Positions 56,785 to 64,000 of a DNA stretch of 64,000 nucleotides are shown here, in pieces. The stretch is from Sesamum alatum (taxonomy: Eukaryota > Streptophyta > Magnoliopsida > Lamiales > Pedaliaceae), in the NCBI GenBank assembly GCA_034509735.1, contig JACGWO010000006.1:34465141-34529140 (forward strand). The letters are read 5' to 3'. The stretch's first letter is position 1, and each line of letters starts with the position of its first letter. The notes under the pieces are model-generated. The model saw nothing but the letters and a program-made list of their open reading frames with translations, had not been told where the DNA came from and did no database searches. Made by a program: the position numbers and the translations under genes.

Positions 56785-59700
56785 CTAGTACATGAGAAGA
56801 AGAGATCCACAGCACAAGATGATGGCAGAAATTGCAACAGAAAGCAGAGTAACAGATGGTGCAATCCGGCCATTGTCCTTCCTCAAGAACATACCTTCCA
56901 GCAAATGGTAATTCACAATTACCCCAAAGAATGACAGAAAAGCTTGCGCGAAAAACTGATCGCCGTTGTGAAAGATCCTTGGGATTCCAAGAATCAACGT
57001 AGCGAAATTAAGAATGTATAAGCTGCATAACGGGGCGAGCAGCAAAGGTGATACTTGGAAATCGTATATCCCCTGCTCGTATCGCCTGGCTTGTTCATCG
57101 TCAACCACCTTGCTTGTTAGAGAAAAATTTGCTTCATGCAAGCCAAGTTTCTGCAGAAATGCATTCATGAGGGCAAAGAAGTAACATGCTCCTGACTTCA
57201 TCATCCAGACCCTCAGTTCATACAGTATTGTCCTGAATGAATCTCCGAAGGAAACGACCTCTTGCACATGCTTGAGTCGTGGTGAGAGGAAAACGAATGC
57301 AAATGCGATGAAATATGGATCTGAAACCTGTGAAACAGTGTAAATAAGCAATATACTTAGAAAGGCATCAAAGGAAAAATGATTGGACGAGCACCATCCT
57401 ATGGGGTCTGTTTTGGGTGGTTTGAAGTTAAACATATATTAAGTTGTCAAAATTGAAGCAAAGTGAAAGCATAATCGATAGTTCATGGTTCGCTTTCTGT
57501 ACATGAAAGGATAAACATGTTTTTATCTATACTCACCTTTGGATACAGAGGAATGCCGTACAGTAGACAGATTGGAGGAATGATGGCTAGACCATAGAAA
57601 GGCAAAGTGTAGAGACATTCAAGTATAAGGTAAGCATAACACATGCTATAAAGAGTCGACATCCTCAGTGGGCCGTATATAAGAGGATTAAACCTTGACA
57701 GACCTATTTGCATTAGGCCAAAAGACCATCGTGTTTGTTGGACCAACATATCATTCAGGTTTGTAGGAGATGCACCCAAGAAACATGGTCGGGCAGGGTT
57801 AAGAAACACAGAAATCCAGCCCTTACAGTGTAACGTAAGACTTGTAATACAATCCTCCACAACAGAAAAGTATCTGTAACCCACCTGCGTTTGGAACATA
57901 GAAGTAAATTATGATCCAGTTTTTGTACACAACTCTTGGAAAGGCGTTCACTTTCAGAATCTAACAGTATGTACTTGCCTCTTCTCCCCATTGTGTGCCA
58001 TTGTCATAAGTACAAGAGGCCAGCAGTTGGAGCTCTTTCTGTAATGCAGCAGAGGGCTTTCTGTCCTCCGGCAACAACGGCTTGTAATTTTTGTAAATTG
58101 TTTTAATGAACTCATTGCTTGAACCAAACGACTTCTTCAGCTGATCGAGATCGATTTCTGGACATCAAATGAAGAAACAAGTATGTTTTACCTAAACATA
58201 CACACTAAGCCATATGTAATTGAGATAATTAACACTTAACAGTACCCTTTTCAATTTTGCCAGTCCCATAGATTGCTTCCCTTGTCATCACAAAGTTGCA
58301 GCCATAAATTTGAGGCCCTCTAAGCCCATCTAAGCCTTGTCTTATTCTCTGCATGGTTTTCAAGAACATAAATTATGTCGACGCAAGCAAAAGAATTCGT
58401 GGTTAATATCTGACTAAGTATAACAGCAAAATTACAAAGATCACATACATAAAGGTGATGCAGCGAACCACCATAGATATCATGCTCACTCAGATTACGA
58501 AACTTCTGAGGGAACTGAACCCAAGCTATTTGTGGAGATACTTTCGGGTCAAGATAGAAGCACATAGCTTGGCGGACCGATGATGGATCATTGCAATACA
58601 TGTCACAGTCCAGCACCATAAAGTAAGGAGCATTACTCAGTACTGCGGATACTCGGAGCTGCAAATGATTTCCGCTAATCATAATGTATATAATAAAGGA
58701 AAGAACATACAACAGAAGCAAAGAGATGCAAGCAAACATAGAAGTTTCATTTACTCGATAGACCCTTCTGTATAAACAATCAAGTTCACATAATTATTCT
58801 ACAACCTTGTTGCTGAATCGAAATTTGAGAAAAATCCTGCTATTGAACATAAAAGGCAGAGGGATAAACAGAGTATACTAGAACATTGAGTGCTCCTCCT
58901 TTGAAATGGTGTGGATGACCAGGCCTTTTCTCCCTAGCGACATAAACAAGAAGAGGCATCTCTTTCAGGTTGGAATCACCATTTTCATCTGTCATCACCT
59001 GTCAATAAAAGGTCATACGAAGTTAATCATCCTGCTTTCAATCTTCATTTATCAGTGGAAGTTTGATCCATACAAAATACAGAAACACATTCACCGTATC
59101 AGACAGTGAAAAGCAAAGCAGGCCAGTGAATGTTCTTTATACCTCGATTACAGGTGGATGATCTCTGCTAACAGAAGCGCTTGCATTTACTGAATTCTTC
59201 TGCAGAGCTTCCTGGAATTCGGCGTACTTTTTCTGCACCCAAAACCACAAAATTTCAGAAAAATAAACAAATCAAACTTGTAAAAGTGAATACTGTTCTG
59301 GGTAATACTAATTATATCAAGAACCTCGATTATCTTCTTCTCAGCTGCGAACTCACTGCTGCCAATGAACTTCTCATGAGCACTTTCCTCAGACGAAAAA
59401 TAAGCTTCTGGGCACGGAAATTTCAACTCATACTTTCGACGGAAAGGAGCCCAGAATCTGGCGAATTTCCAGGCTTCACGAATGGCATTTAAAGTAACGT
59501 AAGAGCCCCCATCATCGTGAAGATAAACAGCAAGTTTATCAGGAGGGTAATCAAGCGCCATAGCCGAAATAACGGTGTTCATGACCCCCAGGGAGGGCTC
59601 TTTGCTGGGATCCGCCGTGCATACGAACACATCCACCGGCGGAAGCTTCTCATCTTCCGGCAATCTTTCCGGGTATACCTCAAGTTTAACGGGTCTCCAT

Positions 59701-59933
59701 TTATAAGCTTGGTGCAGAACCCAGAGAAACGTGAGCACAATCTCAGAGAAGATGACGATAAGATAGGGGAGAAGAGGAGTCTCCCTGGTTTTGATAACAC
59801 GAACAAGAGTGGTAGCTCGATAGTGAAACAAGGCGAGTATAGCAGTCCCATTGACGAACATATGAAGCGTGTTGACGACGAGATTCGTCGTCAACACACG
59901 GCGAGCATTCAGAGGAAGTGAAGGCCCATCCAT
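56785..59933 (-). CDS. CSLG: Gene F: cellulose synthase-like protein, CslG/CslM-type
   Basis: Predicted 733-aa membrane GT2 glycosyltransferase. Exons on the minus strand: 59325-59933, 59143-59232, 58879-58998, 58449-58658, 58246-58348, 57979-58157, 57537-57884, 56785-57327. Start [20 protein letters not shown] 140-142, DCD 290-292, VED 446-448 and QQTRW 486-490 are all present, with membrane segments as in C. Intron 6 has the GC donor (GAG|GCAAGT). No lesion in the frame. Notable: similarity to the C/D/psi-E 5' UTR stops about 3 nt before the ATG. The upstream DNA is unrelated and begins with a CATGGC..GCCATG inverted repeat, so the ancestral promoter has been lost. It may be silent or under a new promoter. 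Confidence 0.93.
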
Positions 59934-60767
59934 GGCTTCCGGCCATGTTTACTTTATTGAAATACCATTTTGATTCTTGAAGGATATTGTCGGGTTGGGT
60001 CAGCCCGACCCAATAAATATGGATTGTTCTAAACTTAAATTGGAATTTAATAATCTTTTCAAATTGAATAATTTGAGTTGGTACAATTAATTAACTTATG
60101 TAACGATCGGATTAACGGATTAAATTATTTGTAATTGTAACTTGAATATAATATTATTAAACGATAAAATAAATTGGGTTTAAGTGAAATTAAATTAAAA
60201 GGTGCGTTTGATGAAATTACAAATACTCTTTTATTATTTAAAAAAAAAATCAATATCCTCTTGATGTCCAACAATTTTCTTAATTCTTGGATTAATGTAT
60301 GAAATTGTTAATTTTGTCTTTACTGTATTTTCTTCATATAAAAAAAATGTGAAAAAATCATAGCAAAGTGGATGGAATAATTTAAATTTTTTAAAAAAAA
60401 ATTATCCACTTAATCCATAAATTTATAAAATTATAAAAAATAAATAAAATTATAATTTATACTCCACAAAAGTATTTTGATTAGTTCACTATAAAAAATA
60501 AGTAAAAACATAATAGAGACTAACGAATTGAGTTAGTTGTCGGGACGAGCGTTAAAATCAAGTAGGATATTGATGATTTTTAAATAACGAATGAGCATTT
60601 ATAATTATACCAAATTTAAGAAGAATTCATAATCTAGCCAATAAATTTTTATCTTCCTGCATGGTTTAGTAAACTCATCATGCCTGTTGGTTAACTTTTC
60701 ACTCTGAAGCGAAAAGAAAAAGGAAATAGAAATTTAGCAAACTTAAATTACTAAACAGTAAGTAAAG
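59934..60767. other. Non-homologous upstream flank of gene F
   Basis: No similarity to the promoters of C, D or psi-E. It contains an inverted repeat TTGGGTC..GACCCAA at about 59994-60014 and AT-rich DNA. No obvious TATA box at a useful distance, although AATAAATAT near 60012 could serve. No gene. Confidence 0.45.
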
Positions 60768-61176
60768 GGGTAAATTAATTACAGCCACCTCCCATGAGAT
60801 TTGGCATAATTATAAATTACCATTGTTTGAAAAATTACAAATATCTCTATGAGATTTGTAATTTTACCAAAGGCCTTAAAGTTACCATTTTGCCATTAAA
60901 TTTTTTTTATTAAAATTGTAGAAAAATTAACCGTTGGCAAATTGCATTATTGTTGCTCTGTGTAAAAAATTTAAGAAACCTCTCCACGCGCAATCCAAAA
61001 AAAATAAAAAATAATTTTATGCATAAGGGCATTCTGTTCAGTGCAGCCATAAAAATGGATGAAAATGAGTTATTTGTTAGACGGTTACAAATCTTGTGAG
61101 GTATTTATAATTTTTCAAACAACGAAGGGGTATTTATAATTATATCAAATCTCAGTAGGTTAGGTGTAATTTACCC
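60768..61176. mobile_element. Mutator-like MITE in the gene G 3' UTR
   Basis: Ends GGGTAAATTAATTACAGCC and TAGGTGTAATTTACCC with mirrored GAGATTTG...CAAATCTC. Flanks TAAGTAAAG (60759-60767) and TAAGTAAGA (61177-61185) agree at seven of nine. Same family as 32597-33013. Its edge lies 17 bp beyond the gene G stop codon, so any transcript end of gene G must be within or beyond it. Confidence 0.75.
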
Positions 61177-61193
61177 TAAGTAAGATTATGAAT

Positions 61194-64000
61194 TTAGTAA
61201 ATGAGAAAAAGGGATCCAAAGCACAAGACAAATGTGGCTATTACAGCAGAAAGAAGAGAAACAGATGCTGAAATTCGACCTCTATCCTTCCTCAACACCA
61301 TCCCTTCAAGCACCTGATAATTCACTATTACTCCGAACAACGGGATAAAAGCTTGCACGAACATTTCACTGCCGCTCTCTGTCTGAACAATCCTTGCCAT
61401 TCCGACAACAAATGAGACCACGTTGAGAATGTACAAGCTGCAAATTGGAGCAATCAACATAGGTGATGCCTGGAAATCATATATGCCTTCCTGGTAAAGC
61501 GTGGCCTGGTCGTCGTCCCCCGCCTTGTTTGTTAACGTAAAATGTGCGTTGTGTAGGCCGATTTTGTCCAAGACTGCACCTATAACTGCATACAAGCAAC
61601 TAGAGGCCGACCTCATCATCCACATCCTGAGTTCGTATAGGAACGACATGAGGGAGTATCCGTAGGACACGACCTCTTGCACGTGTTTGAGTTGTGATGC
61701 AAAGAAAACAAAGGCGAAGACGATGAAGAATGGATCCGAGACCTAGTGAAACAAGGGGAGGAAATCTTATAAGCACTCGTGCATCCGATAAGATGATAAA
61801 TGTTAATTTATAGAGTAAAATTATAAAGTGTCGGAATAAAGTAAGACAGTAGAAGTTATAAAACATTAGTACTCACAATTTTTAATTAATATAATTAGAC
61901 TTTAAAAGAGCCTGTAAGGCCTCTGATATCTTATTTTTAAATCTTATAAGTTCATTTTCTAAAATGTTACCAAACATCTTATAAGATGGTTTAGAGAACT
62001 TATAGTTCATCAAAACACCATCAAAATTAGATGTTGCTTAAGTCTTCCAATGCGTTCATTGCACGATCTATGCATCGAAAGAAGAAACGTGTTTTCTAAC
62101 CCCCCGGCCTTTTCCCCTCTAACGCTTACCTTTGGATACAGAGGAATGCCATGGATAAGACAGATTTGAGGAACGACGGCCAAGACATAAAATGGGACGA
62201 CGTAGATAGGGTCAAATACATTTGCGGTATAACACATGATCTGAAGAGTCGACATTCTCCCACGCCCATATAAAAGAGCACAATACTTTGACAGTGAAAT
62301 CTGCATTAGGCCAAGAGCCCATCTCTGATATTGAACCAACGTATCGCTCAGATTTGTAGGGCACGAGCCCAAGAAACATGGCCTGGGAGGATCAACCCAC
62401 ACAGAAATCCACCCCTGACAGTGCAAAAATTGGCTCGTAATGACATCTTCCACCACAGAAAAATAAATGAACCCCACCTGCACGCGGAACATACAAGTAA
62501 TAAAGCATAATTCTTCAACTTTCATTGTCTCATAATAATACTAGATACTTGCCTCTTTACCCCACTCGGACTGGCTGTCATAGTCGCATGAGGCTAGACG
62601 CTTGACCTCTTTTGCCTGTGCATCAGTAAGTTTTCTCTCCTTGGGCAAATGGGGTTTGTAGTTCATGGAAATTGATCGAATCAACTCGTTGCTTGAACCA
62701 AAGGACTTCTTCAAATGGTTGAGATCGATGTCTGAACGAAGAACAACAATGTCTTATCAAACAGTTTTATACTACCATGAGTTTGAGTTAGTTAAGAAAT
62801 TTATAGTACCATTCTTGACATTGTTAGTCCCATAGAGTGCCTCTCTTTTCAAGTACAAGTTGCAACCTGATACAGATGGCCCTCCAACTCCATCAAACCC
62901 CAGCCATCTTCTCTGCAAGTTTCAAGACATCATAGCAAAATTTAATGAAACAAAAAAATAAACATAGGTTTAGTTCAAAGTTGTCCAGATACAATACCCA
63001 ATAACAGTACAGGCGACCATCGTAGAGATCATGCTCGCTTATGTTATGGAACGTCTGAGGGAACTGAACAAAAGCTAGTTTTGGTGGTATTTCGGGGTCA
63101 AGATAATAGCACATTGCTTGGCGGGCAGATGTCGGATTGTTGCAGTAATGGTCGCAGTCGAGCACGAGGATGTATGGAGCATTGCTGATCACTGCAGATA
63201 CTCTGATCTGCAAATTGTTTTACAATAATCATAACTTACATGTAAGTGAAAATTAAGTGAAAAATCATGAGAAAAATTCTCCTGGAATGCAAGGATTAAG
63301 CAGCAAATATAAAGACAGGGGAGTCAGAGAGAAAGTTTACAAGAGCATTAAGTGCTCCAGCTTTGAAATGGTGTGGACGAGACGGCCTTTTCTCCCGAGC
63401 AACGTAAGCAAGAATAGGCATCTCTTGCTGGCTTGAGTCGACTGCGTCGTTCATTACCTGTCAATTGCAAGCATTGATCATCTCAATGAACAGGAAAATG
63501 CCCAATTCAGAACACTGCAATATAGTTAGCTTTCAATAGCTAAGCCTTCTACCTCAATGATCGGCGCATGATCTCTGCTCGCAGAACTGCTTGCATTCAC
63601 ACAATTCTTCTCCAGACTTTCCTTGAATTCATTGTACCTTTTCTGCAGCCCCCAAAACCAATAAATTCAACATCAATCACAATCAACAAATCAGGAAAAC
63701 GACAACGATACGATCAACCAACCTCAATTTCCTTCTTCTCAGCCAAGAACTCGCTGCAGCTAATGAACCTGTCATCACAGCTCTCCTCAGCCGAAAAATA
63801 AGCTTCAGGGCACCTGATTTTCAGCTCATACTTCCTACAGAAAGGAAGCCACCATTTCGAGAATTTCCAGGCTTCACGAACAGCTTGCAAAGTCACGTAA
63901 GAACCCCCATCGTCCGACAGATAAACAGCAAGCTTATCAGGCGGGTAATCCAGGGCCATAGCCGATATAACAGTGTTCATTACTCCAAGAGACGGCTCCT
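61194..64000 (-). CDS. CSLG: Gene G: cellulose synthase-like protein, 5' end outside window
   Basis: Partial gene; about 110 N-terminal residues lie beyond the right edge. Exons on the minus strand: 63723 to >64000 (partial exon 1), 63553-63642, 63341-63457, 62998-63207, 62810-62912, 62553-62731, 62130-62477, 61194-61742. The visible part begins [19 protein letters not shown] and contains DDG, DCD (followed by HYC, where the others have MYC), VED, and QYQRW in place of the QQTRW of the other copies; both fit QxxRW. Exon 8 is 182 codons, as in gene B. Exon 4 begins IRVSAV instead of LRVSAV. Intron 6 has the GC donor (GAG|GCAAGT). Intron 7 includes a hAT-like TTATAAG repeat (about 61880-62010). 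No lesion seen. It is the most diverged of the minus-strand copies here. Confidence 0.9.

Overview
The window is plant nuclear DNA, most likely from a eudicot. It is AT-rich, its genes carry introns with GT-AG borders, it is dense in MITEs, small Helitron-like pieces and solo LTRs, and every gene found belongs to one family: the cellulose synthase-like (Csl) GT2 glycosyltransferases, closest in N-terminal and catalytic sequence to the CslG/CslM group. Those clades are described mainly from eudicots. I cannot name the species.

Layout. Six Csl genes and one Csl pseudogene lie in a local cluster: gene A (minus, 1558-4690), gene B (plus, 22777-25989), gene C (plus, 38287-41876), gene D (minus, 49004-52036), pseudogene psi-E (minus, about 53280-54211), gene F (minus, 56785-59933) and gene G (minus, 61194 to beyond the right edge; its 5' end is missing). 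Every intact copy has the same eight-exon, seven-intron structure with identical intron phases. The predicted proteins are 733-740 residues. Each has two N-terminal membrane segments, a cytosolic GT-A catalytic domain (DDG, DCD, (V/S)ED, QxxRW) and about six C-terminal membrane segments. Genes C, D, F and psi-E form one recent subgroup (start MDGPS, N-terminus lacking the CHVKK motif). A and B start MESS and carry CHVKK. G cannot be placed by its N-terminus.

Intron 6 has a GC-AG border (GAG|GCRAGT) in all six genes, so it was inherited from their common ancestor.

The intergenic DNA holds no convincing non-Csl gene. It contains Mutator-like MITEs, many with 9-bp target-site duplications. It also contains CACTA-type MITEs (CACTACAAG termini, 3-bp duplications), PIF/Harbinger-type elements (TAA duplications), Helitron-like fragments, tRNA-derived SINEs and Ty3/Gypsy-like LTRs. 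A non-coding unit of about 2-2.7 kb is present three times between genes A and B, and several insertions can be recognised because their sites are empty in a sister copy. MITEs abut the promoters of A, B, C and psi-E, and one lies 17 bp beyond the stop codon of G.

Function. Csl proteins of this kind are membrane-bound processive or single-transfer glycosyltransferases using UDP-sugars. Some members of the CslG/CslM group are known to glucuronidate triterpenoid or steroidal aglycones at the ER in saponin biosynthesis; others have no known substrate. Which applies here cannot be decided from the sequence.
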